A DNA stretch of 64,000 nucleotides from Flavobacterium hungaricum (GCF_015182285.1 NZ_PRDM01000001.1:744001-808000); one strand, 5' to 3'. Counted from the first letter of the stretch, positions 23,998 to 33,875 are shown. Notes: generated by a model not told the origin, from the letters alone. A program made the numbers and translations.

Positions 23998-26697
23998 CTA
24001 GATTTTTTCTCCGTAATATGCTTTACGCATAATTTGTTCCATGTCTTTTATCAAAGGTAAACGCGGATTTGCCGGAGTACATTGATCTTCAAAAGCATTC
24101 ATGGCAAGTGTATTTAGTTTTGCTAACCATTCTTTTTCATCAAGACCCTGCTCTTTAAAACTCATTTTTATTCCCACTTTTTTACCCAATTCATAACATG
24201 CCTGGGCATATACCTGAGGTCCGTCTTTTGGTCCTTTTGCAGGAAGACCTAACATTTGGCAAATTTGAAAATATTTTTGGTCTGCTTTATAAGTAGAATA
24301 TTTTGGCCATACTGAGAGTTTTCCCGGAACCTCGCCATTGTACTTAATAACGTAAGGTAATAAAATAGCATTGGTACGACCGTGAGGCGTATGGAACATT
24401 CCGCCAATTTTGTGAGCCATAGAGTGAGAAATTCCTAACATTGCATTGGCAAATGCCATACCTGCAATTGTCGAAGCGTTATGCATTTTATCGCGTGCTT
24501 CGTCGTCATTTTTACTGTCAAGGTAAGTTCTCTCCAGATATTGAAACACCATTTTGATAGCTTGCAGTGCCAGTCCGTCTGTGTAATCATTGGCCACAAT
24601 AGAAACATATGCTTCTGTTGCGTGCGTAAGAACATCCATTCCTGTATCTGCAATAACTGCCGGAGGAACTGTTTTTGTTAGTTCAGAGTCAATAATGGCA
24701 ACAGTTGGCGTAAAAGCATAATCTGCCAAAGGATATTTTTTATTAACAGAGTGATCTGAAATTACCGCAAAAGGAGTTACTTCAGAACCCGTTCCTGAGG
24801 TTGTAGGTATGCAGATCATTTTTGCTTTCTGTCCTAATGCTGGAATCTTCACTGCACGTTTACGAATGTCAAGGAATTTTTGTTTTACATCATCAAAAGA
24901 TACTTGAGGTTGTTCGTATAGCAGCCACATTACTTTTGCAGCATCCATAACAGATCCGCCGCCCAGTGCAATAATAGTATCCGGCTGAAACTCACACAAG
25001 GTTGCTGCACCTGCTTTGGCAGTTTCTATACTTGGATCCGGCTCTACATTAGAGAAGATTCTAACATCAACTTTGTTGTCACGAAGGTTTAAAACGTCTA
25101 TGATTTTTTGAACAAAACCAAGTTTTATCATACTCAAATCCGTTACAATCATTACTTTGGTAAGAGATTGCATTGATTTTAAATATTGAATCGAGTTAGG
25201 CTCGAAATAGATTTTTGAAGGGACTTTGAACCACTGCATATTATTGTTTCTTCTACCAATTCGCTTGATATTTATTAAATTAATTGCTCCAACATTTCCT
25301 GAAACAGAGTTTTTTCCATAAGATCCGCATCCAAGTGTAAGAGATGGAATAAATGAATTGTAAACGTCTCCAATACCTCCAAAAGTAGAAGGTGAATTCC
25401 AGATCACACGAATGGCTTTTACAGCAACTCCAAATTCTTGGGCTATTTTTTCATCTTTTGTATGAATAGCTGCTGAGTGACCCAATCCGTCAAATTCGAC
25501 CATTTGTTCAGATAATTTAATACCTTCTTTTGTTGAGTTTGATTTTAGAACAGCCAAAACAGGAGAAAGTTTTTCTCTTGTCAAAGGTTCGTTTACACCA
25601 ACTTCTGATACTTCGGCAGCAATAATTACTACATTTTCAGGTACAGAGAAACCGGCTTGTTCTGCAATCCATTGCGGAGATTTTCCAACAATATTGGGAT
25701 TTAGTTTTGCGCCGCCGCAGTTTAGGCCTTTTGCAGTAACGCCAAACATAAGTTCTTCTAGTTTTGCTTTTTCTTTTTCATCAGCAAAATAAACATGATG
25801 GTGTTTAAAAGCAGCTTTGGTTTCTTCGTAAATTTCTTTATCAATAATAGCAGCTTGTTCAGAAGCGCAGATCATTCCCCAGTCAAATGATTTTGAAAGT
25901 ACGATATCGTAAACAGCTTGTTTTATATTAGCTGTTTTTTCAATGTAAGCAGGGACGTTTCCGGCACCAACACCCAGTGCAGGTTTACCGCAAGAATAAG
26001 CAGCGCGAACCATTGCATTTCCTCCGGTCGCCAGAATGGTTGCTATAGTGGGGTGATTCATTAAAGAATTGGTTGCTTCTACAGATGGATATTCGATCCA
26101 TTGAATACAATTTTCCGGAGCTCCGGCGGCAACTGCGGCATCGCGTACAACAATTGCAGCGGCTTTAGAACATTGCTGCGCCGAAGGATGGAAACCAAAT
26201 ATAATTGGATTACGGGTTTTAAGAGCAATTAAAGCCTTAAAAACAGTTGTAGAAGTTGGGTTTGTTGTTGGAGTAACACCACAAATAACGCCTACTGGTT
26301 CTGCAATTTCTACAATTCCTGATAATTGATCTTCGCCTATAATACCAACGGTTTTTAGGTTTTTTAAGCTATTGGTTACATTTTCGGCAGCAAACATATT
26401 TTTGGTCGCTTTATCTTCAAAAATACCACGACCTGTTTCTTCAACAGCGTGTAAAGCAAGTTCACCGTGTTTGTCTACAGCAGCAACAGAGGCTTTGGCC
26501 ACAATATAATCAACTTGTTCCTGATTAAGTTCAAGGAATTGTTCAAGAGCAATGGCGCCTTTTTTGGCAAGTTCTTCGACATGAGCAGCAGCATCAACTT
26601 TTGGAGTTTCCTTGACAGCATCTTTTACTGATCCAGCACTTTGTTTTTCTGCTGTTTTGGTTTCAGTTCCATTTGGACTTAAGGTTTTCTCATTCAT
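23998..26697 (-). CDS. adhE: Bifunctional acetaldehyde-CoA / alcohol dehydrogenase
   Basis: 899 residues; reduces acetyl-CoA to acetaldehyde and then ethanol with NADH, regenerating NAD+ in fermentation. After a ~40-residue Lys/Ala/Glu-rich extension comes an aldehyde dehydrogenase domain (about 45-470; NPTSTTVFKALIALKTRNPI, catalytic Cys in DWGMICASEQAA). An iron-type alcohol dehydrogenase follows (about 480-899; IALGGGSVMDAAKVM, DTGMDVLTHATEAYVS, SHSMAHKIGGMFHTPHGR as metal ligands). Fusion architecture and length are standard AdhE apart from the N-terminal extension. An FNR-type promoter lies ~310 bp upstream. Confidence 0.96.
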   Translation of the reverse strand: MNEKTLSPNGTETKTAEKQSAGSVKDAVKETPKVDAAAHVEELAKKGAIALEQFLELNQEQVDYIVAKASVAAVDKHGELALHAVEETGRGIFEDKATKNMFAAENVTNSLKNLKTVGIIGEDQLSGIVEIAEPVGVICGVTPTTNPTSTTVFKALIALKTRNPIIFGFHPSAQQCSKAAAIVVRDAAVAAGAPENCIQWIEYPSVEATNSLMNHPTIATILATGGNAMVRAAYSCGKPALGVGAGNVPAYIEKTANIKQAVYDIVLSKSFDWGMICASEQAAIIDKEIYEETKAAFKHHHVYFADEKEKAKLEELMFGVTAKGLNCGGAKLNPNIVGKSPQWIAEQAGFSVPENVVIIAAEVSEVGVNEPLTREKLSPVLAVLKSNSTKEGIKLSEQMVEFDGLGHSAAIHTKDEKIAQEFGVAVKAIRVIWNSPSTFGGIGDVYNSFIPSLTLGCGSYGKNSVSGNVGAINLINIKRIGRRNNNMQWFKVPSKIYFEPNSIQYLKSMQSLTKVMIVTDLSMIKLGFVQKIIDVLNLRDNKVDVRIFSNVEPDPSIETAKAGAATLCEFQPDTIIALGGGSVMDAAKVMWLLYEQPQVSFDDVKQKFLDIRKRAVKIPALGQKAKMICIPTTSGTGSEVTPFAVISDHSVNKKYPLADYAFTPTVAIIDSELTKTVPPAVIADTGMDVLTHATEAYVSIVANDYTDGLALQAIKMVFQYLERTYLDSKNDDEARDKMHNASTIAGMAFANAMLGISHSMAHKIGGMFHTPHGRTNAILLPYVIKYNGEVPGKLSVWPKYSTYKADQKYFQICQMLGLPAKGPKDGPQVYAQACYELGKKVGIKMSFKEQGLDEKEWLAKLNTLAMNAFEDQCTPANPRLPLIKDMEQIMRKAYYGEKI

Positions 26698-26967
26698 AAT
26701 AATTTGTGTTATAGTTAATATTCACTTTTAATACAGTTTTTATAGATTGTGATAACTAATTATTTTATGACGAACTTTTTTGAGTCTGATGCAGGATTAA
26801 CTCTAAAAATCTAATAACTAATTTCTCATTCCATCTCTTTGTTCATTTTTTAATGTTTTTGGTTTTTCAGTTTGCTTACATTTTTTCTCTTCCGAAGAAA
26901 AAAATATTTGTAAGATTTTACTTTTGATACCGATAAAAAGCTATTGGGTTAGGGTTTTTATCTGTAT

Positions 26968-27012
26968 CAAATATCAAGACATATCAAGAGAATAAAACTG
27001 ATATTTGTCAGT
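26968..27012 (-). promoter_or_regulatory. FNR-type operator and -7 box upstream of adhE
   Basis: Minus strand operator ACTGACAAATATCAGT (26997-27012), a perfect-armed palindrome of the TGAC-N4-ATCA type, and -7 box GATATTTG (26968-26975). Centre-to-box distance is 36.5 bp, identical to the ccoI, ccoS and hemN promoters. The predicted start site near 26963 gives adhE an untranslated leader of about 265 nt. Confidence 0.75.
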
Positions 27013-27188
27013 AGAAAAAAAAATCTACGCAAACGTTTTCTGTTGGAAATCAGTATTTTGTATGTATAAATTGAGGTCGAAAATACATGTAGAAGAAGTA
27101 ATTTTTGATTTTAAAACCGAAGAAAATGGAGTGGATTTATAGCTGCTAAAAAAAACGTAAAGGCAGAACTATTTCGATTGCAACAAAG

Positions 27189-27252
27189 AAATTTGAAAAG
27201 AAATTTGAAAAGAAAAATGAGAAGAAAAATGAGAAGAAAAAAGAGAAGAAAA
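27189..27252. repeat. 12-bp tandem purine-rich repeat array
   Basis: Five tandem units: AAATTTGAAAAG twice, AAAAATGAGAAG twice, AAAAAAGAGAAG once, then a partial unit. Paired identical neighbours suggest stepwise duplication. No start codon opens a convincing frame through it. Confidence 0.8.
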
Positions 27253-27260
27253 GGCATAAA

Positions 27261-27298
27261 AAAATCCGATTCATTTTGAGATAAATGAATCGGATTTT
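27261..27298 (-). terminator. Terminator of ybaB
   Basis: Perfect 15-bp arms (AAAATCCGATTCATT / AATGAATCGGATTTT) with an 8-nt loop, 26 nt after the ybaB stop and followed on the minus strand by a T-run. Confidence 0.88.
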
Positions 27299-27323
27299 AT
27301 TTAAAAAGAAGTAAAAATTTATC

Positions 27324-27644
27324 TTATTTAAACAAATTATCCATTCCTGGAATCATTGGCATGTCCATTTTTGCAACAGCATCTAGTTCTCTTTCGTTTA
27401 TATTTGTTGCTTTTTCAATTGCTTTGTTCAAAGTTACGATCAAATAATCTTCTAATTGTTCTTTATCTTCTAGAAGAGAATCGTCTACAGAAATTGTTTT
27501 TATTTTTCTGCTTGCAGTAATTGTAATTTTCAATAATCCGTCGGCGCTTTGTTCGTCAATCAAAACAGTATCTAAGCGCTTTTTTGTATCTTCAATTTTT
27601 TGCTGGGTTTCTTTAAGTTTGCCCATCATTCCCATTAAATCCAT
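27324..27644 (-). CDS. YbaB/EbfC family nucleoid-associated protein
   Basis: 106 residues. N-terminal helix [27 protein letters not shown], a beta-rich middle ([30 protein letters not shown]) and a C-terminal helix followed by [15 protein letters not shown]: the YbaB/EbfC pattern of small dimeric DNA-binding proteins. In many bacteria ybaB neighbours recR/dnaX; not here. A perfect -7 box lies upstream at 27673-27680 in the divergent gap with the peptidase gene. Confidence 0.9.
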   Translation of the reverse strand: MDLMGMMGKLKETQQKIEDTKKRLDTVLIDEQSADGLLKITITASRKIKTISVDDSLLEDKEQLEDYLIVTLNKAIEKATNINERELDAVAKMDMPMIPGMDNLFK

Positions 27645-27672
27645 TTTTATTGATTTTTTAAATTATTTCAGA

Positions 27673-27680
27673 CAAAATTA
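27673..27680 (-). promoter_or_regulatory. -7 promoter box (TAATTTTG) of ybaB
   Basis: Minus-strand TAATTTTG, a perfect TAnnTTTG box 29 nt upstream of the ybaB ATG at 27644. Confidence 0.5.
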
Positions 27681-27713
27681 GTATATTGCTGTGTGAATTC
27701 AATAGAATATTTT

Positions 27714-29849
27714 ATGAAAAAATTAATTTTGTTCTGTTTGGTTTATAGTATTTTTGCCACTTCGTATTTAAAAATTAATGCTCAATCAATGCAAAATGAT
27801 ATACAGGCTCCAAAGGCCAAAGTAATTCCAAAAACACTTAAAAAGCATAAAGAAGCCAGAATAGACAACTATTTTTGGTTGAATGATCGTGAAAATGCAG
27901 AAGTAATCGACTACTTAAACCAAGAAAATTCTTACTATCAGAGTATGACAGCTCATACCAAAAAATTACAAAATGAGCTGTATGAAGAAATGAAAGGAAG
28001 AATCAAAGAAGATGATTCTTCTGTTCCTTATTTCTATAATGGATATTTCTACATTACACGTTTTGAAACGGGGCAGGATTATCCCATTTTTGCCAGAAAA
28101 AAGGGAAGTCTGGCTGCAGATGAAGAAATTTTATTCAACTGTAACGAAATGGCAAAAGGGCACGCTTATTTTAAATTGGGCGGTCTAAGCATTAGTCCAG
28201 ATAATAAATTTGCCAGCTTTGGATTGGATCTTGTCGGAAGGAGAATTTATACTATTCAAATAAAAAACTTAGAAACAGGCGAGATTTTAGCAGATAAGAT
28301 ACAAAATGTTACTGGAGCTTCAGTCTGGGCAAATGATAACAATACCATTTTCTATGTTAGACAAGATGAAACTACATTGCGTGCAGATAAAGTTTTTAAA
28401 CATAAACTAAATACAGATTCTAAAGAAGATGTTTTGGTTTATAATGAAACAGACGATACTTTTAATGTTTCGATAAGTAAAGAAAAATCTAGAAAATACA
28501 TAGTAATTGGCTCAGGAAGTACTTTAACAACCGAATATAGAATTTTGAATTCTGATAATCCAGACGGTGAGTTTGAGGTTTTTCAGCCTCGTGTACGCGG
28601 ATTAGAGTATAGCATTTCTCACTACGAGGATTCGTTTTATATTTTGACCAATAAAGACAAAGCGACCAATTTTAAATTAATGAAAACGCCTGAAAACAAA
28701 ACAGGAAAGAAAAACTGGGTAGATCTTATTCCGCACAGAGAAGATGTTTTGTTGGAGGATATAGAGATCTTCAAAAACTTTTTAGTGGTAGAAGAACGCT
28801 CAAACGGCTTAAATCATATCCGTATTATGCCGTGGAATGGTGAACCGGATTATTATCTTCCGTTTGGCAGTGAAACTTATAATGCTTACACTACAACCAA
28901 TGTTGATTTTGATACCGATATCCTTCGTTACAGTTACCAATCTCTTGCAACGCCTTCGTCTGTAATTGATTTTAATATGAAGACCAAAACCAAGGAAATC
29001 TTAAAAGAACAGCAGGTTTTGGGCGGAAAATTCGATAAAGAAAACTATGTTGAAGAACGAGTTTGGGCAACTGCCAGAGATGGTGTAAAAGTGCCTATCT
29101 CGATGGTATACAAAAAAGGATTGCAAAAAAACGGTAAAAACCCGTTGCTGCTTTATGCATATGGTTCTTACGGAATCACAATGGATACTTATTTTTCATC
29201 TACAAGATTGTCACTTCTAGATCGCGGTTTTGTTTATGCTATTGCGCATATTAGAGGAGGAGAAGACTTAGGAAGACAATGGTATGAAGACGGAAAACTG
29301 TTAAAAAAGAAAAATACCTTTACAGATTTCATTGATTGCTCTAAATTTGTAATTGATCAAAAGTATACCTCTGCTGAACATTTGTATGCTGAGGGAGGAT
29401 CTGCTGGAGGTCTTTTAATGGGAGTTATCGTAAACGAAGCTCCAGAATTATATAATGGAGTCATTGCTCAGGTACCTTTTGTAGACGTAATTACCACGAT
29501 GCTGGATGACAGTATTCCGCTTACAACTGGAGAGTATGACGAATGGGGAAACCCAAACAATAAAAAATATTACGATTATATGTTGTCGTATTCACCTTAC
29601 GATAATGTAAAAGCACAAAAATATCCTAACATGTATGTATCTACCGGATTACATGATTCGCAGGTACAGTATTGGGAACCAGCAAAGTGGGTTGCAAAAT
29701 TGAGGGATTTAAAAACAAATGACAAACTTTTGTTTTTGGATACTAATATGGATGCTGGCCACGGCGGGGCTTCGGGACGTTTTGAAGCTTTGAAAGACTT
29801 AGCAAAAGAATTTAGTTTTTTATTAGATTTAGAAAAAATTAAAAGCTAA
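27714..29849 (+). CDS. S9 family prolyl oligopeptidase, oligopeptidase B-like, secreted
   Basis: 711 residues from the ATG at 27714; a GTG at 27693 gives a longer frame, but the ATG begins a clean signal peptide ([24 protein letters not shown]). Next come the S9 N-terminal motif ([24 protein letters not shown]), a seven-bladed propeller region, and the alpha/beta hydrolase domain. The catalytic Ser lies in [12 protein letters not shown] (about 565), Asp in [15 protein letters not shown] (about 650) and His in [10 protein letters not shown] (about 685). The YGSYGITMD and [17 protein letters not shown] motifs match oligopeptidase B, cutting short peptides after basic residues, here probably in the periplasm. 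Confidence 0.93.
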   Translation: MKKLILFCLVYSIFATSYLKINAQSMQNDIQAPKAKVIPKTLKKHKEARIDNYFWLNDRENAEVIDYLNQENSYYQSMTAHTKKLQNELYEEMKGRIKEDDSSVPYFYNGYFYITRFETGQDYPIFARKKGSLAADEEILFNCNEMAKGHAYFKLGGLSISPDNKFASFGLDLVGRRIYTIQIKNLETGEILADKIQNVTGASVWANDNNTIFYVRQDETTLRADKVFKHKLNTDSKEDVLVYNETDDTFNVSISKEKSRKYIVIGSGSTLTTEYRILNSDNPDGEFEVFQPRVRGLEYSISHYEDSFYILTNKDKATNFKLMKTPENKTGKKNWVDLIPHREDVLLEDIEIFKNFLVVEERSNGLNHIRIMPWNGEPDYYLPFGSETYNAYTTTNVDFDTDILRYSYQSLATPSSVIDFNMKTKTKEILKEQQVLGGKFDKENYVEERVWATARDGVKVPISMVYKKGLQKNGKNPLLLYAYGSYGITMDTYFSSTRLSLLDRGFVYAIAHIRGGEDLGRQWYEDGKLLKKKNTFTDFIDCSKFVIDQKYTSAEHLYAEGGSAGGLLMGVIVNEAPELYNGVIAQVPFVDVITTMLDDSIPLTTGEYDEWGNPNNKKYYDYMLSYSPYDNVKAQKYPNMYVSTGLHDSQVQYWEPAKWVAKLRDLKTNDKLLFLDTNMDAGHGGASGRFEALKDLAKEFSFLLDLEKIKS

Positions 29850-29864
29850 TTAGAAATTTTTTGT

Positions 29865-29872
29865 TAAATTTG
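29865..29872 (+). promoter_or_regulatory. -7 promoter box (TAAATTTG) for cysteine-synthase-like gene
   Basis: TAAATTTG matches TAnnTTTG and lies 49 nt before the ATG at 29921. A longer in-frame start (TTG at 29861) would overlap this box and is rejected. Confidence 0.5.
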
Positions 29873-29920
29873 CAACCTATCAAGGTTAATTTGAAAAGAC
29901 CTTTGATTAACTATTTTTTT

Positions 29921-30961
29921 ATGAAAGAAGAAATAACCGCTTATAATAATGTTTTAGAGTTAATAGGTAACACCCCCCTTATTAAACTAAATAAAATCAC
30001 CGAAGAGTTAGAAGGAAATTTCTACGCAAAGGTAGAAGCTTTCAACCCAGGTCATTCCTCAAAAGATAGAATCGCATTATATATTATTGAAGAAGCCGAG
30101 AAAAAAGGAATTCTATCTCCCGGAGACACCATTATAGAAACAACATCTGGGAATACAGGATTTAGTTTAGCAATGGTAAGCATTATTAAAGGTTACAATT
30201 GTATTTTGGCAGTAAGTTCAAAATCATCTAAAGACAAAATTGACATGCTGAGAAGTTTAGGCGCCAAAGTCTATGTCTGCCCAGCTCACGTTTCTGCAGA
30301 TGACGAAAGATCCTATTACAATGTTGCCAAACGTTTACACGAAGAAACAAAAGGGTCCGTTTACATCAATCAATATTTTAACCAATTAAATATTGATGCT
30401 CATTACAACTCTACAGGTCCTGAAATCTGGGAACAGACAAAAGGAAAAATCACGCACTTAATTGCTTGCAGCGGTACAGGAGGAACTATCTCTGGAACTG
30501 CAAAATTCTTAAAAGAAAAAAATCCAAATATTAGAATACTCGGAGTTGATGCTTTTGGTTCTGTATTGAAAAAATACCACGAAACAAAAGAATTTGACAG
30601 CAAAGAAATTTACCCGTACCGTATAGAAGGTCTAGGTAAAAACTTGATTCCGTCGGCAACAGATTTTGATATTATCGATAAATTCATGAAAGTAACCGAC
30701 GAAGAAAGTGCCCACTCAGCAAGAGAAATCACTCGTAAAGAAGGTTTATTTGTGGGATACACTTCTGGAGCAGTAATGCAGGCCATTAAACAATACGCTG
30801 AAGAAGGAGAGTTTACTAAAGACAGTAATATCATTGCAATCTTCCCAGATCATGGTTCTCGTTATATGAGTAAAGTATTCAGCGATGATTGGATGAATGA
30901 ACAAGGTTTCTTTGACAGCGTTAACGAAGAAGAAGCTCAAAAAATTGAATTCGTAAAGTAA
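29921..30961 (+). CDS. PLP-dependent cysteine synthase / cystathionine beta-synthase-like enzyme
   Basis: 346 residues from the ATG at 29921. Fold-type II PLP enzyme: [15 protein letters not shown] (about 12-26), PLP lysine in [18 protein letters not shown] (about 42-59), [13 protein letters not shown] (about 73-85) binding the substrate carboxylate, and [16 protein letters not shown] (about 182-197) binding the PLP phosphate. The closing segment [18 protein letters not shown] is common in CBS-type proteins without the CBS regulatory domains. It makes cysteine or cystathionine; which one cannot be told from sequence. Followed by a strong terminator. Confidence 0.9.
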   Translation: MKEEITAYNNVLELIGNTPLIKLNKITEELEGNFYAKVEAFNPGHSSKDRIALYIIEEAEKKGILSPGDTIIETTSGNTGFSLAMVSIIKGYNCILAVSSKSSKDKIDMLRSLGAKVYVCPAHVSADDERSYYNVAKRLHEETKGSVYINQYFNQLNIDAHYNSTGPEIWEQTKGKITHLIACSGTGGTISGTAKFLKEKNPNIRILGVDAFGSVLKKYHETKEFDSKEIYPYRIEGLGKNLIPSATDFDIIDKFMKVTDEESAHSAREITRKEGLFVGYTSGAVMQAIKQYAEEGEFTKDSNIIAIFPDHGSRYMSKVFSDDWMNEQGFFDSVNEEEAQKIEFVK

Positions 30962-30985
30962 CATAAAATTACTTTTTAAAATAAT

Positions 30986-31018
30986 AACTCCATTTGCATT
31001 TGTAAATGGAGTTTTTTT
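30986..31018 (+). terminator. Terminator after cysteine-synthase-like gene
   Basis: Arms AACTCCATTT / AAATGGAGTT around an 8-nt loop with a seven-T run immediately after, 25 nt past the stop. Confidence 0.88.
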
Positions 31019-31330
31019 ATGCAATAAAACCAAAAAAAGCACAGCTTTTTTTGGTAAAATCTATCCCGAGGCTTCGGGACTAAAATCTAAAATTCTTGCT
31101 TATACCGTATTTATACGTAAGAAATTATTAAGTTGTTTGAGTTTAATTTATAATTTTAATAAAATAAATAAAACTACTTCAAAATTGTTTTAAGTCTAAA
31201 ATGATCAAAAAAGGTGATTTTAACGAGTATTTTGGTAAGTTGTCGGAAATATTTTTGCTCAAATGCATAATAATCTAGTTTAGCGGTGTTAAAATAACCC
31301 GATGTTGTTTAGCTCCTAAAATCTACTATT
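31019..31330. other. Intergenic region before LamG gene 1
   Basis: About 310 bp. It contains a perfect inverted repeat at 31029-31055 (ACCAAAAAAAGC / GCTTTTTTTGGT), a short CCCGA/TCGGG hairpin (31064-31079) also seen at 60618-60633 in the other orientation, and a -7 box TATTTTTG at 31250-31257 with a TTTG 15 bp upstream, the likely LamG promoter. Confidence 0.55.
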
Positions 31331-32245
31331 ATGAAAAAATCACTGCTAACTTTACTGTTTGTAAGTTATTTGAATGTGAATGCACAAACACCGATTCAGG
31401 AATTTAATTTTGACGGTACTTTAAATAATGCTGCCAATACAATCTCATTTATGGGAACCGGCAATTTTGTTACCGATAGAGCAGGAACTCTAAAAGGAGC
31501 ACAGCGATTAAACAATAAAGCTTTAGAAGCTGTAATCGATGATCTGCCGCAAGGTAAAGACGCCAGAACAATCAGTATTTGGGTTAAGTTTAATGATATT
31601 GCTGCTGCTAATTACATTTGGGGCTATGGAAGTGCTTATAATGCCCAATATTGCGGCTTATTACAGCAGGGAACCTCTTCTTCTAACTCTGATTTAAGTC
31701 TCGCAGCCTGGGGAGCTTCTAATGATGTTATTGTGCCAGTGCCTTTGGAGAAAAACGTATGGTATAATTATACGATTACTTATGAAGGCGTGACTTCTAA
31801 AATTTATCGCGACGGAAAATTATTAAAATACCTTGAGGGAATGAGCCGCGCTACAAAAGGTACCATCTTTAGACTAGGCGAAATTAATACTACAATCGGC
31901 ATTAATGCTGATGTAGACGATCTCAAAATCTACGATGTTGCCTTGACAGCAGAGCAGGTGAGTACTCTTTATGAAAGTTCTAAACCTTTAGTTTCAATTG
32001 CAGCATCGCCTGCCACGGACACCAAAGCAGTAAAAGCGGAAGTTGTAAAAGGAAAAGCGGTTGCAAAACAAGCTTCGAATTCTATTATTGCAACTCATGA
32101 TGTAAGCGGAACAAAAACGGTTGAGGTATATTCTCAAGGACAAAAAATAGTGGGCAGCAACTCAATGAGTATAATCGATTTGCCAGAAGGTACTTATCTT
32201 TTAAAAATCACGAATTCTCCCGCTAAAAAAATAACTTCGAAGTAA
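31331..32245 (+). CDS. Secreted LamG-domain protein with T9SS-type C-terminal tail (copy 1)
   Basis: 304 residues. Signal peptide MKKSLLTLLFVSYLNVNAQ; a LamG/concanavalin-like lectin domain (about 22-215) with TISIWVKFND, NVWYNYTITYEGVTSKIYRDGKLL and INADVDDLKIYDVALTAEQV motifs. Then come a Ala/Lys/Val-rich linker and a C-terminal beta module (KTVEVYSQGQKIVGSN...DLPEGTYLLKIT...KKITSK) resembling a type A T9SS sorting domain. Probably exported to or beyond the outer membrane by gliding-type secretion and binding a glycan or surface protein. Strong paralogue at 38416-39339; each copy faces a convergent SUKH-3 gene. Confidence 0.85.
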   Translation: MKKSLLTLLFVSYLNVNAQTPIQEFNFDGTLNNAANTISFMGTGNFVTDRAGTLKGAQRLNNKALEAVIDDLPQGKDARTISIWVKFNDIAAANYIWGYGSAYNAQYCGLLQQGTSSSNSDLSLAAWGASNDVIVPVPLEKNVWYNYTITYEGVTSKIYRDGKLLKYLEGMSRATKGTIFRLGEINTTIGINADVDDLKIYDVALTAEQVSTLYESSKPLVSIAASPATDTKAVKAEVVKGKAVAKQASNSIIATHDVSGTKTVEVYSQGQKIVGSNSMSIIDLPEGTYLLKITNSPAKKITSK

Positions 32246-32326
32246 AAGAAATATAAAGATTTGGGTTTGTTTAAATGTTAGTTTTTTAAGTTGTTAGCAG
32301 TAATTAATTTTTTTGGAATAGTAAAG

Positions 32327-32361
32327 AAAACCTTCTGAGATTATATTTTGGGAGGTTTTTT
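32327..32361 (+). terminator. Terminator after LamG copy 1
   Basis: Arms AAAACCTTC / GGGAGGTTTT (one wobble pair) with a T-run. The CCTTCTGA left arm is shared with the terminator after LamG copy 2, so the duplication extends into the 3' flank. Confidence 0.65.
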
Positions 32362-32367
32362 TGTTTT

Positions 32368-32940
32368 TTACCATGGATTTTCTGTTAATAAAGGATTGAT
32401 TGGAGGATTGTATAAAAGTTCTTCATCTTTTGCAAACATCCATTTCATATTATGTTCATTGAAAATACCAAAACGGCCGAGTCCAAATATTATTATTGAT
32501 AGAGCATCAAAAGTATTATTTGAGACCCAGATGAGTTGCGGTATAAAATCTATAATATAAAAATTACCATTTTCATCCATTAATAATGTATTATGTTCTA
32601 TTAGTCTTCCAATAGGATATAAATGTGTGCCAACTAATGTCGAATAATAATAGAGGTCTTCACTTTTTGATAAATCGATCTCATCTTGTATTTTATAAAT
32701 AAGAGAAGAATGATAATCGAATACTTTTTGATCGTTAAAATGAGTTGTATTAATAATCATTGTTTCTATTTTATTTTCAGCATGAATTGTCAGATCTCCA
32801 AATTCACAATAAAACTCTTGAACTTTCTTTGGAAGTATTTGATAAACAAGAGTATTTTCAATTTTACTTTTTAGACTTCTTCCTTCGTACCATCCGGCCA
32901 CTTTTAGAACACTTTTAATGTCTTGTTCTTTTTTGCTCAT
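32368..32940 (-). CDS. SUKH-3-like immunity protein (copy 1)
   Basis: 190 residues, all soluble. Begins KSVLKVAGWYEGRSLKS, the AGW-x(2-3)-R start typical of SUKH-3 proteins, then LPKKVQEFYCEFGDLTI (about 45-61) with the FG-L SUKH signature. LVGTHLYPIGRLIEHNTLLMDENGNFYIID (about 105-135) and the C-terminal IPQLIWVSNNTFDALSIIIFG follow. SUKH proteins neutralise contact-dependent and polymorphic nuclease toxins in Bacteroidetes. Clear paralogue of 39567-40172. No toxin lies beside it, so it is an orphan immunity candidate. Next gene upstream on the same strand is 24 bp away. Confidence 0.75.
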   Translation of the reverse strand: MSKKEQDIKSVLKVAGWYEGRSLKSKIENTLVYQILPKKVQEFYCEFGDLTIHAENKIETMIINTTHFNDQKVFDYHSSLIYKIQDEIDLSKSEDLYYYSTLVGTHLYPIGRLIEHNTLLMDENGNFYIIDFIPQLIWVSNNTFDALSIIIFGLGRFGIFNEHNMKWMFAKDEELLYNPPINPLLTENPW

Positions 32941-32964
32941 ACTGCTTTAATTTTGTTATGAAAT

Positions 32965-33471
32965 TCATTTCTTGTACAAAATGTACATTTTATACATTAG
33001 AAATCCAGCAATAGCTGCTTGCACTAAAATGACCAGCCAAATTCCAAAAATATCCCAAAATTTATTGACAGGATTTATTTGAAGGTTTTTCCATTCTAAT
33101 ATTTTAGCCTCTTTATCATTTACTATTTTTATTGTAACGGTATCATTCTTTTTTATTTCTTCGATAAGTCGTATTTCTTCAGCAGAAAGTACAAATGATT
33201 GATCGGCGTTCTGGATTTCGAATGTATAATTTTGTGTTCCTGTTTTAATATTGCAATAAAATAAACTTGTAGGCGGGCTGTCTCCAGAGCTTTCAAAATA
33301 AGTATTGTTGACGATACCTTTGCTAATTTGTCCGTATTTAAAATACTCATTATACTCCGATTTAACTAAATGAAAAGAGATAAAAAGTAACAGAATAATA
33401 AGGATAAATAAAAAAGGACCAAGAAATATCTTTTTTAACTGCTTTATTTGAGTTTGGTGGTTTGTACCCAT
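32965..33471 (-). CDS. DUF3592-like two-helix membrane protein
   Basis: 168 residues: a first helix (IFLGPFLFILIILLLFISFHLV, about 14-36), an extracytoplasmic beta-rich domain with FKYGQISKGIVNNTYFES and SAEEIRLIEEIKKNDTVTIKIVN, then a second helix (FGIWLVILVQAAIAGFLMYKMYI). This layout resembles DUF3592 proteins, which are frequent in immunity-gene clusters. Function unknown. Same strand and close spacing to its neighbours (24 bp and 44 bp). Confidence 0.6.
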   Translation of the reverse strand: MGTNHQTQIKQLKKIFLGPFLFILIILLLFISFHLVKSEYNEYFKYGQISKGIVNNTYFESSGDSPPTSLFYCNIKTGTQNYTFEIQNADQSFVLSAEEIRLIEEIKKNDTVTIKIVNDKEAKILEWKNLQINPVNKFWDIFGIWLVILVQAAIAGFLMYKMYILYKK

Positions 33472-33515
33472 TTTAAATGATATGCTTTAAAGATTTTTTT
33501 AGAACCTTTAATTAT

Positions 33516-33875
33516 TTACGAATGATCTGGCTTAATGAGGTAATTTCTCCAATCTCGAATAAATTCATAGATTTCTTGTGTTGAAATTTCTGCAATACAT
33601 TTCCAATGGTTGTAGGTATCGATTATAAATGAAATTTCATTTTTACATTCAATAGTATAAACTTCATATCCAAATTCGTAGTGTTGTAATTCTCCCGATA
33701 AAATTTGCTCTAGAGAGTTGACTATTTCATCTAAATATTCAAGATTTAGATTTGTAATCTCTGTAGAAAAGTACGCTCCATATTGCTCTTCATTTTCAAT
33801 TAAAATTATTGAAGTTGATTTATTACTATTATCCCTTTCGTCGTAATACTGATATTTTTCAAATTTGTATTGCAT
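33516..33875 (-). CDS. Small hypothetical protein, putative immunity type (119 aa)
   Basis: 119 residues, acidic and soluble, with Tyr/Glu-rich segments (QYKFEKYQYYDERDN; LNLEYLDEIVNSLEQILSGELQHYEFGYEVYTIECKN) and a C-terminal EIYEFIRDWRNYLIKPD. I recognise no named family. Small, acidic, rapidly varying proteins in same-strand clusters are typical of toxin immunity genes, which is the only basis for the label. Confidence 0.5.
   Translation of the reverse strand: MQYKFEKYQYYDERDNSNKSTSIILIENEEQYGAYFSTEITNLNLEYLDEIVNSLEQILSGELQHYEFGYEVYTIECKNEISFIIDTYNHWKCIAEISTQEIYEFIRDWRNYLIKPDHS

Larger units (their letters stand above)
26698..27323. other. Long non-coding gap with adhE leader, tandem repeats and ybaB terminator
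   Basis: 626 bp without a credible gene. From left to right on the plus strand: a ~265-nt AT-rich adhE leader; the FNR-type promoter (26968-27012); about 170 bp without recognised features; a 12-bp tandem purine array (27189-27252); and the ybaB terminator (27261-27298). Short frames across the array lack a start codon. Confidence 0.7.

Noticed and set aside
27120..27290. Lys/Arg-rich short frame through the 12-bp array
   Set aside because: No start codon in a sensible position and the frame is produced by the repeat itself.
29861..29920. Longer N-terminus for the cysteine-synthase-like enzyme
   Set aside because: It overlaps the TAAATTTG box, and the family N-terminus begins near the ATG at 29921.
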